Assembly (NCBI RefSeq): GCF_009720525.1
Contig: NZ_CP043930.1
Coordinates: 6,832,001-6,896,000 of the forward strand
Length of the DNA: 64,000 bases
Reading direction: 5' to 3'
DNA from: Gimesia benthica
GTDB taxonomy: Bacteria; Planctomycetota; Planctomycetia; Planctomycetales; Planctomycetaceae
Positions 39,792 through 49,237 of this stretch are shown piece by piece. Each line of letters opens with the position of its first letter. Position 1 is the stretch's first letter. A model generated the notes under the pieces. It ran no database searches. It was not told the origin of the DNA and worked only from the letters and a program-made list of their open reading frames with translations. A program made the translations under genes and the position numbers.

Positions 39792-40221
39792 CTGTCGCCG
39801 ATTTGTCTTCCGTTTCGCTTTCCGATTCTTCCGTCGGCGGCAGATGTCTGGCGTGCGACTGTGGCGGATACGGTCTTCGGATCATCGTTCGCACCGAGTG
39901 TCCGAACAGGGATGTGAAGATCAGAATTCCAATTCCTGCCCCTGCCAGAATCCAGACCACCAGAATCATGACACCCAGTTCCCGGGGGCGTTCGTCTTTT
40001 TTCTCCTCTTCGGAGTTCGCGTCCTCTGAAGTGGAACCTTCGGGCAGATTGACATCCGCCTGATTCATTTCTTCGACCGTTGCCGAACCCGCTTCCGGGG
40101 CCTGTGCCGGTACTGCTGTTGAGGTCAGCAGCACACAAGCGACGGTCAGGCAGATGATCAGCAGTGAGTGAGTGGCTGGATGCCCGGTTTTCCTCTGGAT
40201 GACATTCATCGGGATCACCAT
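39766..40221 (-). CDS. Small secreted/membrane protein, function unknown
   Basis: The 151-residue protein has a signal peptide (about residues 15-40, ending VPA-QA), an acidic Ser/Glu-rich linker, one membrane helix ([22 protein letters not shown] cut across about residues 81-101) and a charged cytoplasmic tail rich in Glu and Lys. I do not recognise a family. It overlaps dnaJ upstream (7 bp) and rnpA downstream (26 bp), so these four genes are probably one transcript. Confidence 0.65.
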   Translation of the reverse strand: MVIPMNVIQRKTGHPATHSLLIICLTVACVLLTSTAVPAQAPEAGSATVEEMNQADVNLPEGSTSEDANSEEEKKDERPRELGVMILVVWILAGAGIGILIFTSLFGHSVRTMIRRPYPPQSHARHLPPTEESESETEDKSATVEKDPPQS

Positions 40222-41144
40222 ACTTTCGAACGGGGATTATCGTGTTTCAGTTGCTGCAGCTGTTCGTAGAGTTCTTTTTCCTGATCGTTCAGGTCTTTGG
40301 GGGCCACGATTTTGATCGAGCAGATCTGGTCACCCGGTTGTTTGGTTTTCTGATTTATGATTCCCTTACCTCGTAGTCGTAATTTGCTACCACTGGATGT
40401 ACCAGCGGGAATTGTCACTGTGACTTCCCCTTCGGAAAGAGTCGGAACATCAACTTTCGCTCCGAGGGCCGCTTCGGTCAGGGTGATGGGAACTTCCAGC
40501 AGCAGATTGCTTCCGTCCCGCTTGAAATAGGGGTGACTGCCGACCTTAAGTGTGATCAGTAAATCGCCGGTGGGACCACCGTGAACCCCGGGGCCTCCCT
40601 GACCACTGAGCCTGATGACAGAGCCGTTATCGACGCCCGCCGGGATTTTGATTGTCAGTCGTTCGGTAGAACTTCCCCGCTGTACGCTGATTTCATGCTG
40701 TCCGCCAACTGCAGCCAGGTGGAAAGGAATCTCAATCTGCAGACGCTTCGATTCCCCTTTCTGCGGACGGGGCTGAGAACGCTTGGCACCACGAAACGCA
40801 CCGCCAAACAAGTCTCCCAGATCGATGCCTCCTCCGCCGAACAGATCCTCGAAGTCAACAGGGCCACCACCACCGCCTCCGGCCTGATAGTAACCTCCGC
40901 CACCACCGCCCTGACCAGCATGCTGGAATGCGTGGCCGAACTGGTCGTACTGTTTGCGTTTATTCTCGTCGCGCAAGACCTCGTAGGCTTCCTGGACTTC
41001 CTTGAATTTCTGATCAGCGGTTTTATCGTCCGGAGCCATATCGGGATGATATTTACGGGACAGTTTGCGGTACGCTTTCTTGATTTCATCTGCAGAAGCG
41101 CTGCGGGAAACTCCCAGGATCTCGTAATAATCGCGTTTACTCAT
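40215..41144 (-). CDS. DnaJ/CbpA-type co-chaperone
   Basis: The 309-residue protein has an N-terminal J domain ([20 protein letters not shown], with the HPD loop in RKYHPDMAP), a Gly-rich linker and a C-terminal substrate-binding domain with [19 protein letters not shown] strands. The four-repeat Cys zinc finger of DnaJ proper is absent, which makes it CbpA-like (class B). It stimulates DnaK ATPase. No CIRCE element was found in front of it. It heads the rnpA-yidD transcript. Confidence 0.9.
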   Translation of the reverse strand: MSKRDYYEILGVSRSASADEIKKAYRKLSRKYHPDMAPDDKTADQKFKEVQEAYEVLRDENKRKQYDQFGHAFQHAGQGGGGGGYYQAGGGGGGPVDFEDLFGGGGIDLGDLFGGAFRGAKRSQPRPQKGESKRLQIEIPFHLAAVGGQHEISVQRGSSTERLTIKIPAGVDNGSVIRLSGQGGPGVHGGPTGDLLITLKVGSHPYFKRDGSNLLLEVPITLTEAALGAKVDVPTLSEGEVTVTIPAGTSSGSKLRLRGKGIINQKTKQPGDQICSIKIVAPKDLNDQEKELYEQLQQLKHDNPRSKVW

Positions 41145-41468
41145 GGATATTTTATTCGTACTGGCTCCCAGAGGATATTAGCAGGGGTGAGTCCTGCCCT
41201 CTGGCGAGTATCTGAAAACACTGACACTAAACGAATGCTCTTAGTGAGAATCAGGGTCGAAGTCACACACTTCTGCTGATTCAGGTCTGGCAGCATTCTA
41301 CGTTTGATTTTAGCTGGTTTTCAAGTTTGCTTCGTCTATAACTCCTTATAATCAGTCCTTTTATTTAAAGAATACGAATGAAATTCATTCTTTGCTGGAA
41401 ACGATCTGCATAGAATGCCTGTACTGTCTGAAGTCAGGGATGTTGTTTGAGACTGGAATACTGCCTGC
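41145..41468. other. 324-bp divergent intergenic region (dnaJ / ABC permease)
   Basis: I searched by eye for a heat-shock operator (CIRCE, TTAGCACTC-N9-GAGTGCTAA) and found none. The middle has a short GC hairpin-like stretch near 41185-41220 (GCAGGGG ... CCTGCCC). No coding potential was recognised. Confidence 0.4.
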
Positions 41469-42824
41469 ATGCTGAAATTTGCCTTTCGAAACCTGCTGAG
41501 CCGCTCACTGAGATCGTTTCTGTGCTTGATGGGGTTAACCATTGCCATCGCAGGCATGGTAGGCCTGTTCTCCATCGCGGGGGGACTGGAAAAGACGGTC
41601 GCCCAGACGTTTGGGAAGATTTCAGGTATTGTGGCCATGCAGCCCGGGGCCCCCATCCCCCTCTTCTCACGGGTTCCTCGCGCCTGGGGGGAAGAAATCA
41701 AAACGATCCCCGGTGTGGCTATTGTGAATCCGGAAATCTGGTCGCGGGTCAATATCATCGATGGGAAACCGGTGGTGAGTCCACCTCGCTTCCTGTTTGG
41801 AACTGATCTCCCGACCCGCACCCGGCTCAAACATGGAATCTACCGGGATTCTATTTACGCAGGCCGCTTCCTCGATCTCAACGATCAGGGCCAATTAAAC
41901 GCAGTCATCAGTCGCCAGATTGCCGAGCAGCATGAGAAACAGGTGGGAGATACGATCGAGGTGAATGGTCAGGATCTCCAGATCATCGGGCTCTATGAAA
42001 CAGACTCCATTCTACTGGATGTCGCCATTATTCTGGATATTAATGTGGTTCGTGATATCACCCGTTTTGATCCGGACAGTGTCAGCTGTTTTTATATCGA
42101 GCAGACCGGCGAGATAAAAAACGATCCGCTCGTTGAATCGATTAAAGACCAGTTCCGGGATCGTGAACTGGCTTCCTGGCAGCCCGCTTCTCTGGCACTG
42201 GCCAATGGCTCGTCTTCCAATCTCCTCAAGGATCTCATGCAGAGCCTCGATCAGGGACTGAAGGGCAATCCTCCTGCTGAACCGAAACCGAACGAGGCCG
42301 AGGTTCCAGTGAAAAAACAGTCTGCGAAATCGACCGAAGCCAACATTAAGGATAGAGAACAAGAATCTCCGAGTGCCCTGGAAGTCCGGGCGGCTGCGGA
42401 CTGGGGAGATCGCCTGGAAACCTTTACCGCCGATTTGGATATCTTTCTGGGACTACTGACAGGCATCGGTGTGTTGATTGCCATGCTGAGCATCATCAAT
42501 ACGATGTTGATGAGTGTGATGGAGCGGATTGTTGATTTCGGAATTCTGAAGGCTAATGGCTGGTCCAATCGGGATGTAATGCTGCTGATTACTGCAGAGA
42601 GCTCGTTACTGGGCATTGTTGGCGGTGTTCTGGGTGGAATTCTGGGGCTGATCGCGATTGCAATCGTCAACTGGAAGTTCGCAGATCAGGTTCACCTCTA
42701 TGCCAGCCCGGGATTGTTGCTGTTTGGAGTGTTCTTCAGTACCAGCCTGGGAATTCTGGGCGGCCTGTATCCCGCCTGGTGGACCACCAGGATGACGCCC
42801 ATCGATGCGATTCGACGCGGTTAA
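41469..42824 (+). CDS. MacB/FtsX-type ABC transporter permease
   Basis: The 451-residue protein has one N-terminal membrane helix (residues 18-40), a large extracytoplasmic MacB_PCD-like domain (about 45-310) and three C-terminal membrane helices (about 325-350, 375-400 and 415-440), ending with the phrase YPAWWTTRMTPIDAIRRG typical of the family. The periplasmic part contains a charged, Pro/Lys/Glu-rich insert (around residues 262-300). It pairs with the ATPase gene 47 bp downstream. Substrate may be a lipoprotein, peptide or drug. Confidence 0.88.
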   Translation: MLKFAFRNLLSRSLRSFLCLMGLTIAIAGMVGLFSIAGGLEKTVAQTFGKISGIVAMQPGAPIPLFSRVPRAWGEEIKTIPGVAIVNPEIWSRVNIIDGKPVVSPPRFLFGTDLPTRTRLKHGIYRDSIYAGRFLDLNDQGQLNAVISRQIAEQHEKQVGDTIEVNGQDLQIIGLYETDSILLDVAIILDINVVRDITRFDPDSVSCFYIEQTGEIKNDPLVESIKDQFRDRELASWQPASLALANGSSSNLLKDLMQSLDQGLKGNPPAEPKPNEAEVPVKKQSAKSTEANIKDREQESPSALEVRAAADWGDRLETFTADLDIFLGLLTGIGVLIAMLSIINTMLMSVMERIVDFGILKANGWSNRDVMLLITAESSLLGIVGGVLGGILGLIAIAIVNWKFADQVHLYASPGLLLFGVFFSTSLGILGGLYPAWWTTRMTPIDAIRRG

Positions 42825-42871
42825 GCTGACCTCCGAGAAATGACTTGTAACAGAGAGTGAGTAGGGAAATC

Positions 42872-43570
42872 ATGATTGAAGTGCGAGATGTCACGAAAGT
42901 TCATCAGAGTGGTGAAACCGAAGTCCATGCACTTCGCGGCGTGAGTTGTCGGTTCCCCGGTCACACATTTTCGTTCATCCTCGGGCCCTCAGGGAGTGGC
43001 AAAAGCTCATTGCTCTATCTGATGGGGGCACTCGACTCACCTACCAGCGGCGAGATCTTCGTTCAGAACCGTTCCCTGGCAGCCCTTTCCCTAAGTGAAC
43101 GCGATACGTACCGTCGGGAGAAGGTAGGTTTTGTCTTTCAGAATTTCAATCTGCTGAAGAACCTGAATGCTCTGGAAAACGTGCTGGCTCCTTATCTGCC
43201 TCAGGGAGTGACTGCCGAACAGAAAGAGCGGGCGCGGGAGTTACTAAAGCAGGTGGGGCTGGAGCAGCGGATCACACATCGGCCGAATCAGCTTTCCGGC
43301 GGGGAACAGCAGCGGGTGGCGATTGCCCGGGCTTTGCTCAAGCGGCCATTGTTGATTCTGGCTGACGAACCAACGGGGGAACTGGATACCCAGACCGGCG
43401 CGGAGATATTCAGTTGCCTCAGGCAGATGAGTGAGCAATATAAAACGACGGTCGTGATTGTGACTCATGACGAACGCTACATCAGGGAATCAGATCACAT
43501 TCTCCGTCTGCGTGATGGCAAACTTGCCGACGATCATCAGGCGGAAGCATTGTCGAATGATGCGTCATAA
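42872..43570 (+). CDS. ABC transporter ATP-binding protein (MacB/LolD type)
   Basis: The 232-residue ATPase has Walker [10 protein letters not shown], the signature [15 protein letters not shown], Walker [14 protein letters not shown] and the H loop VTHDERY. I prefer ATG 42872 (AGGGA upstream) to the GTG at 42857. It supplies ATP hydrolysis to the permease encoded just upstream; the pair forms a tripartite-type exporter or lipoprotein transporter without a linked outer-membrane gene. A hairpin terminator follows the stop. Confidence 0.9.
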   Translation: MIEVRDVTKVHQSGETEVHALRGVSCRFPGHTFSFILGPSGSGKSSLLYLMGALDSPTSGEIFVQNRSLAALSLSERDTYRREKVGFVFQNFNLLKNLNALENVLAPYLPQGVTAEQKERARELLKQVGLEQRITHRPNQLSGGEQQRVAIARALLKRPLLILADEPTGELDTQTGAEIFSCLRQMSEQYKTTVVIVTHDERYIRESDHILRLRDGKLADDHQAEALSNDAS

Positions 43571-43574
43571 AAAA

Positions 43575-43610
43575 CATTCAGCTGCGATACCAGAGGATCG
43601 CAGCTGAATG
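43575..43610 (-). terminator. Terminator, probably bidirectional
   Basis: A perfect 14-bp stem (CATTCAGCTGCGAT at 43575-43588 and its complement at 43597-43610) with an 8-nt loop lies between convergent genes. On the minus strand it is followed by six T (43574-43569), so it terminates the gene at 43673-44170. It may also serve the ABC operon. Confidence 0.8.
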
Positions 43611-43672
43611 GTGCAATCGAAACATTTGACGCTGCTTACGATTGGTTGAGTCCATTTCTGTGCCGGGGAGGC

Positions 43673-44170
43673 TCAGACGGTATCAATTTTCCCATCGTGC
43701 GATTTGCGAAATCCCGGTCCCGCTTCTTCCGGGGGAGTCGCATAGACATTCAGGCGGACCAGTTCCAGGTCGGCCAGGTGTCCTTCGATGGTGATGTAGG
43801 CTGAAGCCGGATCGCATGTGCTTTGGGCTTCAATCTGTTCGAGGAAGTTAAAATGGAATCGGTTCACAGATTCGAACCGGTCGAGTAGCTGCAGCAGGTC
43901 GAACTGAAAGCTGGCGGCGATAAATTGACCGTCCCGTTCACCGCCGACAATTTCGGTGCTGCCCAGGAAGAGGCCCACTTCCCAGCATTCTTCGGTGAAC
44001 TGACAATCAAAACCGACGCGACCGACTTCTTCATAGGGGTTAAAGATATCGGCAACTTCGTCGACAAAGCTGTTGAGCCATAAGGGGCGACAATTCAGAT
44101 TCATAGATTCCGAATTGAAGTTTTCCATCTGTTTCATCAGGTGTTGAATCGGCAAGTGTGAATGGGCCAA
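43673..44170 (-). CDS. Conserved hypothetical protein, function unknown
   Basis: I do not recognise this 165-residue acidic protein. It has no signal peptide or membrane helix. The centre reads as a beta-rich soluble fold with aromatic residues (ECWEVGLFLGSTEIVGG, HFNFLEQIEA). The gene is monocistronic, with a strong terminator behind it and about 560 bp of non-coding sequence ahead. The start is uncertain; several Met codons lie near the N-terminus. Confidence 0.6.
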   Translation of the reverse strand: MAHSHLPIQHLMKQMENFNSESMNLNCRPLWLNSFVDEVADIFNPYEEVGRVGFDCQFTEECWEVGLFLGSTEIVGGERDGQFIAASFQFDLLQLLDRFESVNRFHFNFLEQIEAQSTCDPASAYITIEGHLADLELVRLNVYATPPEEAGPGFRKSHDGKIDTV

Positions 44171-44598
44171 CGTTGTTTCTCCGTCTCAATCTTATGGGGG
44201 TCTCTGGGGAAGAAGTATTATGCACTCTCTCAGGTGTTGCAATTGGGGGTTGTAGTGTTAAGTATCGGGGAATTCACAAGAAAGACCACACAACAATTCT
44301 GTTCTTCGTGGGAGATGAGATGCTTCGAGTGTGCGTGGGCGCAAAATTGCCGAAGCGGACTGTCGCACCATTCCCGCTATCTGCCGGGGCCGTACTGATC
44401 AGTCCGATTGTGTTGCCTTTCCAGGGCCCGGCTCAAGTTCGATTTTGTCGTATTGCCCGGGGAAAAAATCGCTGAATTTATGATTTGAGTCATTTGCTAC
44501 TGAAGTTGAGCCAAAATCAAAAAAAACAGCGGGAAACAACGAATTTCCAGGGTAGGCTGCCGGAGCCGATTCTGGCTACAGCGGGCCGGGCCAGTGGT
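44171..44598. other. Non-coding region ahead of argB, nothing recognised
   Basis: Open frames of 71-105 codons here (for example 44158-44475) overlap one another, lack ribosome binding sites and have unnatural composition. The half near 44171 probably holds the promoter of the unknown minus-strand gene. An A-rich tract lies at 44517-44528. Confidence 0.45.
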
Positions 44599-44626
44599 TT
44601 GACACTGTCTCCCCGTCTTCTAAAAT
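44599..44626 (+). promoter_or_regulatory. Sigma70-like promoter of argB
   Basis: TTGACA (44599-44604) and TAAAAT (44621-44626) are separated by 16 bp. The predicted start of transcription is near 44633, about 100 nt before the argB start codon chosen here. Confidence 0.6.
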
Positions 44627-44733
44627 GGATCGATTCAAATGAAGCCCACCGGGGCGAGCAGAGAGTCCATCAGCTGGTATGCCCGCAGTTAAATCAATAA
44701 GTGTTGATGAGTTCGGAAGGAATAAGGTTCACA

Positions 44734-45609
44734 GTGGAAGATGCCGTTCGTAAAGCAGCCGTCCTGATTGAAGCGTTAAGCTGGATTAGAAGATTTCGAG
44801 GACGCTACGTGGTCATCAAACTGGGGGGCAGTGCTCTCGAAGAAGAGGCCGCTGTCAAAAGTTTTTTGACCGATGTCATCTTCATGCGCACCGTGGGCAT
44901 GTATCCGATCCTGGTGCATGGCGGCGGAAAAGCGATCAGCCAGGCCATGAATGAAGCCGGCATCGAACCTCATTTTGTGAACGGACGGCGCTACACGGAT
45001 GAGAAAACTCTGGAAATCGCGACCAGTGTCCTGGCGAACCAGATCAGTGAATCACTGGCTCAGGAGATCCGCGCTCAGGGAGCCCAGGCGGAACCCCTGC
45101 ATTTCGGCACCCGTAACTGTCTGCTGGGCGAGCAACTGACACTGCAGGCCGAGGATGGCAGTCCCATTGACCTGGGACATGTGGGCTACGTGAATGATAT
45201 TGATCAGGGGCTACTGGCAGAGGTCTGCCAGGCAGATGCGATTCCAGTGATTCCCTCGGTTGCTCTGGATGCTTCCGGACAGAAGCTGAATGTGAATGCA
45301 GATACGGCTGCTGCTGCCCTGGCCCGGATTCTCAAAGCGGAAAAGCTGGTCTTTCTCAGCGATGTGCCGGGAATTTTCCTGGATCGACACGATCCGGGGA
45401 CACTGGTATCCCATCTGGAAACAGAACGCTGCCGGGCTCTGATTAAAGATGGCACGATCGATTCCGGTATGGTTCCCAAGGTCGACGCCGCCCTGGAAGC
45501 CCTGGCCAGCGGTGTGGGAAAAGTGCACATCGTAGACGCCCGACTGCCCCACTCAATTCTGCTGGAAATCTATTCTGATAGAGGGATCGGAACGGAAATC
45601 GTCAAATAG
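44734..45609 (+). CDS. argB: Acetylglutamate kinase
   Basis: The 291-residue amino-acid kinase has KLGGSAL near residue 28, [10 protein letters not shown] near 66, a [20 protein letters not shown] block and FLSDVPGI in the ATP/substrate sites. It phosphorylates N-acetylglutamate, step two of arginine synthesis. The frame opens at GTG 44701, but I choose GTG 44734, with an AAGG site six bases ahead and an N-terminus ([14 protein letters not shown]) like other ArgB proteins; ATG 44707 is also possible. It stands alone, with no other arg genes beside it. Confidence 0.93.
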   Translation: MEDAVRKAAVLIEALSWIRRFRGRYVVIKLGGSALEEEAAVKSFLTDVIFMRTVGMYPILVHGGGKAISQAMNEAGIEPHFVNGRRYTDEKTLEIATSVLANQISESLAQEIRAQGAQAEPLHFGTRNCLLGEQLTLQAEDGSPIDLGHVGYVNDIDQGLLAEVCQADAIPVIPSVALDASGQKLNVNADTAAAALARILKAEKLVFLSDVPGIFLDRHDPGTLVSHLETERCRALIKDGTIDSGMVPKVDAALEALASGVGKVHIVDARLPHSILLEIYSDRGIGTEIVK

Positions 45610-45618
45610 CGTCTCGGT

Positions 45619-46113
45619 TCACCCATCAACTGATTCCAGAATTGGCTTGACCGCTTCGACCGGAGCAGTTGCTTCGAACTTGATTTCCGGATGGCGAATT
45701 CTGCCGCCCCAGTGTGCTGCCACGCTCCAGAAGCCTGCGAGAGCCAGGGTGCCGACGATGATGACCGTGCGTTGCCAGCGTGGGACATTTTCTCCCTGAA
45801 AACCCTGGATCAGTGCATTGCCGACGACCATCGAGAGTACGACCATCGCCAGCAGACAGGACCGCGCCAGGACCGCGTGAAATTCGACAGTTTCCTGATC
45901 CAGCTGGTACTGGTCTCCCAGCAGCTCATATGCGGGAGGCCCTGAAAAGTAAGCCACGGTCGCCAGCAGGAGCACGGAGAGCAGGAGCCAGCAGCTGATT
46001 TTAAACAGTCGTTCATCACGAAAGTGGGCTGACAACAGGAACAGAATGAACAGCCCCCAGCAACCGACAACAGGAACGTGGACTGTCATCAGATGAAGAT
46101 GAGCTGCGTTCAT
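45619..46113 (-). CDS. Four-helix membrane protein, function unknown
   Basis: The 164-residue protein has four membrane helices (about residues 10-30, 38-58, 82-105 and 115-135) with His residues near the first (AHLHLMTVHVPVVG) and one in the last. The layout resembles small DUF2231-type haem or metal membrane proteins; a haem site would need the His pattern tested. It overlaps the next gene by 4 bp, and both are divergent from a metal-transport-like operon. No function can be named. Confidence 0.6.
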   Translation of the reverse strand: MNAAHLHLMTVHVPVVGCWGLFILFLLSAHFRDERLFKISCWLLLSVLLLATVAYFSGPPAYELLGDQYQLDQETVEFHAVLARSCLLAMVVLSMVVGNALIQGFQGENVPRWQRTVIIVGTLALAGFWSVAAHWGGRIRHPEIKFEATAPVEAVKPILESVDG

Positions 46114-47075
46114 TTCCGACCTGTCTCAATCGCTTTGCTGGGATCGATGCCTTTATCGACCTGGCTGTAATCGAGTTCGCTGCCCCCCATACTGTGCGGG
46201 ATGAGATAGCAGACCGTCATGACGATTGCTGCGGTAAACACGACGACCCGATGCAGAGCCGTGGTTTTCTTCTGGGGATTCAACCCGATCACAGAACAGG
46301 CAAAGACCCAGGCCAGAAACATGAACAACATTTTATTGTCGGTCCAGTCACCCCCGAGGGGGAACCCGGTCCAATATTCACCGAAGGCATACTTTTGTAC
46401 AAAAGGACCCAGGATCATCCCGCCCACGGTCATACCGCACAGGGTAAGCCACGCCAGTTGTCGCATGTTGTAAGGGGCGAACAGGGCTGCCAGCCCGGTG
46501 CGCATGCCAAGCAGAATCGAAAAAATCATCAGAGTCACATGCGGAATCAGTACTCCGTCAGGGACGGGATCTTTAAAGCGGATGACGACGTTCGAATCCT
46601 GAGTCGGGGGAAACCGGCGTTCCTGACCTTCCAGATTGGCCTCGATATAGTATTCGAGCTTACCCGCTGCCGGCTGTTCGGGCAGGGGCGCTTCCAGCTG
46701 ATAACGCTTGTCTTTTTCGACAGCCTGCATCGGAACAGCCGTGAATTGGTCGTCGGTCCGGAAGCGTTTATAATACAGTGTACCTGAGGGGGGCTGTTCC
46801 TGATTCTGCTCGACCGGCAATTCCACCATGGCGTCGCTGGTCGATTCATGGGTACGGATCAATTTTGCGACGATGTCTCCCGTCACCGCAACTTTCATGG
46901 GATAGGTAGGACCAGTTGCACGCTGGTAAATCATCGCAGAAGCGGCCAGAACAAATGCCAGGAACCAGAGTCCGGTCCGTTTGAGCAGTCGGAAACTCTC
47001 TTTGGGAGGCAGCTCTTCTGTAACGTCTTGATCTGTCTCGGGTTCGGGTTGAACAGATTCCTGATTTTCTTCCAT
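46110..47075 (-). CDS. Multi-pass membrane protein with extracytoplasmic domain, function unknown
   Basis: The 321-residue protein has an acidic N-terminus, one membrane helix (about residues 33-50), a soluble domain of about 120 residues (55-175) that starts with a MKVAVTGDIVAKLIR strand and continues YYKRFRTDDQFTAVPM, then five membrane helices (about 178-300). The soluble domain looks like an immunoglobulin-type beta sandwich. It overlaps the four-helix protein gene (4 bp). The pair is divergent from the ABC/ZnuA-like operon, so a linked role in metal or redox handling at the membrane is possible but unproven. Confidence 0.6.
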   Translation of the reverse strand: MEENQESVQPEPETDQDVTEELPPKESFRLLKRTGLWFLAFVLAASAMIYQRATGPTYPMKVAVTGDIVAKLIRTHESTSDAMVELPVEQNQEQPPSGTLYYKRFRTDDQFTAVPMQAVEKDKRYQLEAPLPEQPAAGKLEYYIEANLEGQERRFPPTQDSNVVIRFKDPVPDGVLIPHVTLMIFSILLGMRTGLAALFAPYNMRQLAWLTLCGMTVGGMILGPFVQKYAFGEYWTGFPLGGDWTDNKMLFMFLAWVFACSVIGLNPQKKTTALHRVVVFTAAIVMTVCYLIPHSMGGSELDYSQVDKGIDPSKAIETGRK

Positions 47076-47139
47076 GGGAGTCCCTTTTTCTCAATCATTG
47101 TGAATCTTCTACTCGTAGTGTCTTATAAGCGGACCACGA

Positions 47140-47189
47140 TTGCAATTCTATACCGGGTCTCGGTACGATCAAAAAATATAGAATTGTAA
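47140..47189. repeat. Inverted repeat in the divergent promoter region (candidate operator)
   Basis: TTGCAATTCTATA (47140-47152) and TATAGAATTGTAA (47177-47189) match as inverted arms at 12 of 13 positions with a 24-bp spacer. It lies between the divergent start codons at 47075 and 47255. The arms do not spell a textbook Zur or Fur box that I can recognise. It may bind a dimeric regulator serving both operons. Confidence 0.45.
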
Positions 47190-47254
47190 CGATCCTGCCC
47201 GTTGACGTCTCACCTGTCAGAAATAGCCCGATACGACCTGCTGCGAAATCAAAT

Positions 47255-49237
47255 ATGTTCACGCGCGTTGCTTACTCCCCGTTTCTCTCTGCCCCTGACA
47301 GGAAACCGTTCCGGTTTGCTCGACTGCTTGTGCTGAGTTGCCTGACGCTGCTGTCGGGGCTCTGGTTTTCTGAGAAAGCCGAAGCACATCCCATTTCGGT
47401 CAGCCAGGAAAACGTCTATGTTACGCGGGAAAAAGTGGTGATCTCGATGCAGATTTATGTCGAGGATCTCTACTTCTTTCAAAAGCTGGAACCGGATAAA
47501 GAGAACATCGTCTCCCAGAAACAAATCAAGGATGCGATCGAAAAACACAAACAGTTTCTGCTGGATCGTCTGCTGGTGCGGGACATCAACGGTGAGCGGC
47601 TCAAGGGAAAAGTCACCTCGGTCGACGATTCCTCGGTCTCCTCTAAGGGGGTGGCCATGAGTGACCTGATGGCCTTCACGCTGGATTTTCAGCTGGAGTA
47701 TCCACTCAAAGAGCCCCCAGAGTTTTTGACCTTCAGCCAGCAACTCGTCGATTCCAATGCAGGCTTTCCTGCCATGGTTCAGTTTAATCTGAAGCAGGAA
47801 GGATCGGAGACTCCCTATTCGGTCTCAATGAAACCCCGCGAGCCTCAGACAATTCGCTTTAACTGGGATCACCCGCCGCTGGCTCCGGATGCCTCGGAGG
47901 AAGACTGGCAGAAGTGGCTCAAAGAACGTCGTGAAGAGACGCTGGGGATTACGAGTTATGGTACTGTTTACTCGTTTCTCTACATCGAGGATTTTGAAAT
48001 CCGTCATGAAATTCTGATTCCGCTGGCGACGTTGGAGTCATTCTTCACACTCGAGCGCAAGGATGAAGATTTTCTGTCTGTCGCTGAGCAGGAAGCGTCG
48101 CGCGACACGATCGAGGAATTTTTTGCCAAAGCGAATCCGATCGAGATTGATGGAATTGTCGTGAAGCCGGTGATCAGCCGCCTCGATTTTTATGGGCTGG
48201 ATTTCAAGGATTTCGCGAAACCGGCTGAGAAGAAGCGGGTCAGCGTTGCGAATGCCCGCGTGGGTATCATCTTGACTTACAGTACCAAGGGGACTCCCGA
48301 CAAAGTCAAGGTGACCTGGGATATGTTCAACCGCAGTGTGTGGAGCGTGGAATCCGTCTGCTTCGCATTCGACAAAGCTTACAAGCCGATCTTTTCCAAG
48401 CTGGAACGGAACAGCGAATTTGTGTGGACCAATCCGGGACGCAAAGTCAGCCTGGAGGTCAATCCGGTAGAAGTCGCTTTGCAGCCACGGACTCAATGGT
48501 CGGTTTCGATGCTGACGGCAGGGGGATTATTTCTCTGCCTTCTGCTGGCATTAAGCTTGATCAGCAAACGTCAGAGACGGAAATCGACTTATACCATGCT
48601 GGCTATTTTACTGGTGGCGAGTCTGCTCTGTTGGCCGGTCTCCCGTGTGACTTTTGCCAGTCCCCTGGAACCGGTTCCGCATGTGTCGGCAAAAAAAGCA
48701 GAAACGGTTTTCAAAACCCTGCACAAAAATATTTATCGCTCTTTTGACTATCACACTGAGAGCGATATTTACGATGCACTCGCCAAGAGTGCCGATGGTT
48801 CTTTTCTGGAGACACTTTATCGGCAGATTAACCAGAGCCTGAAAATGCAAGAGCAGGGGGGCGCCGTAGCGCGAGTGACCGACGTACAATGGAAGACCAT
48901 CGAACCCCAGTCCACTTCCACCGCGGATTCAACCCCGCAAACTGATGAGCGTAGCTTCGCGGTTCAGTCGACCTGGACGGTCTCGGGCACTGTGGAGCAC
49001 TGGGGGCACATCCATACCCGCACCAATCGCTATCAGGCCGTTTTCTATCTTCAGCCGGTGGAAGGTGTCTGGAAACTGACGGGCATGAATCTGCTCGATC
49101 AGGAACGTCTGCGGTTTGAAACCGGTTTGCGGGAAGTCAAGATCGAAGAAACTAAGCCGGAGCCTGAACCTGTCAATAAAGTATCCCCCAAAGGCAAGAC
49201 TACTAAATCTAAATCCTCGGATTCGAGTTCCTCATGA
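47255..49237 (+). CDS. Large exported, membrane-anchored protein of an ABC/metal-binding operon, function unknown
   Basis: The 660-residue protein has a signal/anchor segment (about residues 22-47, ending AEA-HP). It begins outside with HPISVSQENVYV, and long beta-rich regions follow. An internal membrane segment (about 418-436) is followed by a basic loop KRQRRKS, a second hydrophobic segment (about 448-468) and a C-terminal domain of about 150 residues. The last 30 residues are Lys/Ser/Pro-rich. I recognise no family. It overlaps the ABC ATPase gene by 4 bp and is the first gene of an operon ending with a ZnuA-like protein. Confidence 0.7.
   Translation: MFTRVAYSPFLSAPDRKPFRFARLLVLSCLTLLSGLWFSEKAEAHPISVSQENVYVTREKVVISMQIYVEDLYFFQKLEPDKENIVSQKQIKDAIEKHKQFLLDRLLVRDINGERLKGKVTSVDDSSVSSKGVAMSDLMAFTLDFQLEYPLKEPPEFLTFSQQLVDSNAGFPAMVQFNLKQEGSETPYSVSMKPREPQTIRFNWDHPPLAPDASEEDWQKWLKERREETLGITSYGTVYSFLYIEDFEIRHEILIPLATLESFFTLERKDEDFLSVAEQEASRDTIEEFFAKANPIEIDGIVVKPVISRLDFYGLDFKDFAKPAEKKRVSVANARVGIILTYSTKGTPDKVKVTWDMFNRSVWSVESVCFAFDKAYKPIFSKLERNSEFVWTNPGRKVSLEVNPVEVALQPRTQWSVSMLTAGGLFLCLLLALSLISKRQRRKSTYTMLAILLVASLLCWPVSRVTFASPLEPVPHVSAKKAETVFKTLHKNIYRSFDYHTESDIYDALAKSADGSFLETLYRQINQSLKMQEQGGAVARVTDVQWKTIEPQSTSTADSTPQTDERSFAVQSTWTVSGTVEHWGHIHTRTNRYQAVFYLQPVEGVWKLTGMNLLDQERLRFETGLREVKIEETKPEPEPVNKVSPKGKTTKSKSSDSSSS

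Noticed and set aside
40581..41279. 232-codon open frame on the + strand
   Set aside because: It lies wholly opposite the DnaJ gene, whose J domain and C-terminal domain are clear. This is a shadow frame.
41145..41468. Heat-shock CIRCE operator in front of dnaJ
   Set aside because: Neither half-site of the CIRCE consensus was found; only a short GC-rich hairpin-like stretch exists.
44158..44475. Overlapping small frames upstream of argB
   Set aside because: They overlap each other and the promoter region of the neighbouring gene, and their residues look random.
47140..47189. Zur or Fur box in front of the ZnuA-like operon
   Set aside because: The arms do not match the usual Zur or Fur consensus closely enough; kept only as an unnamed inverted repeat.
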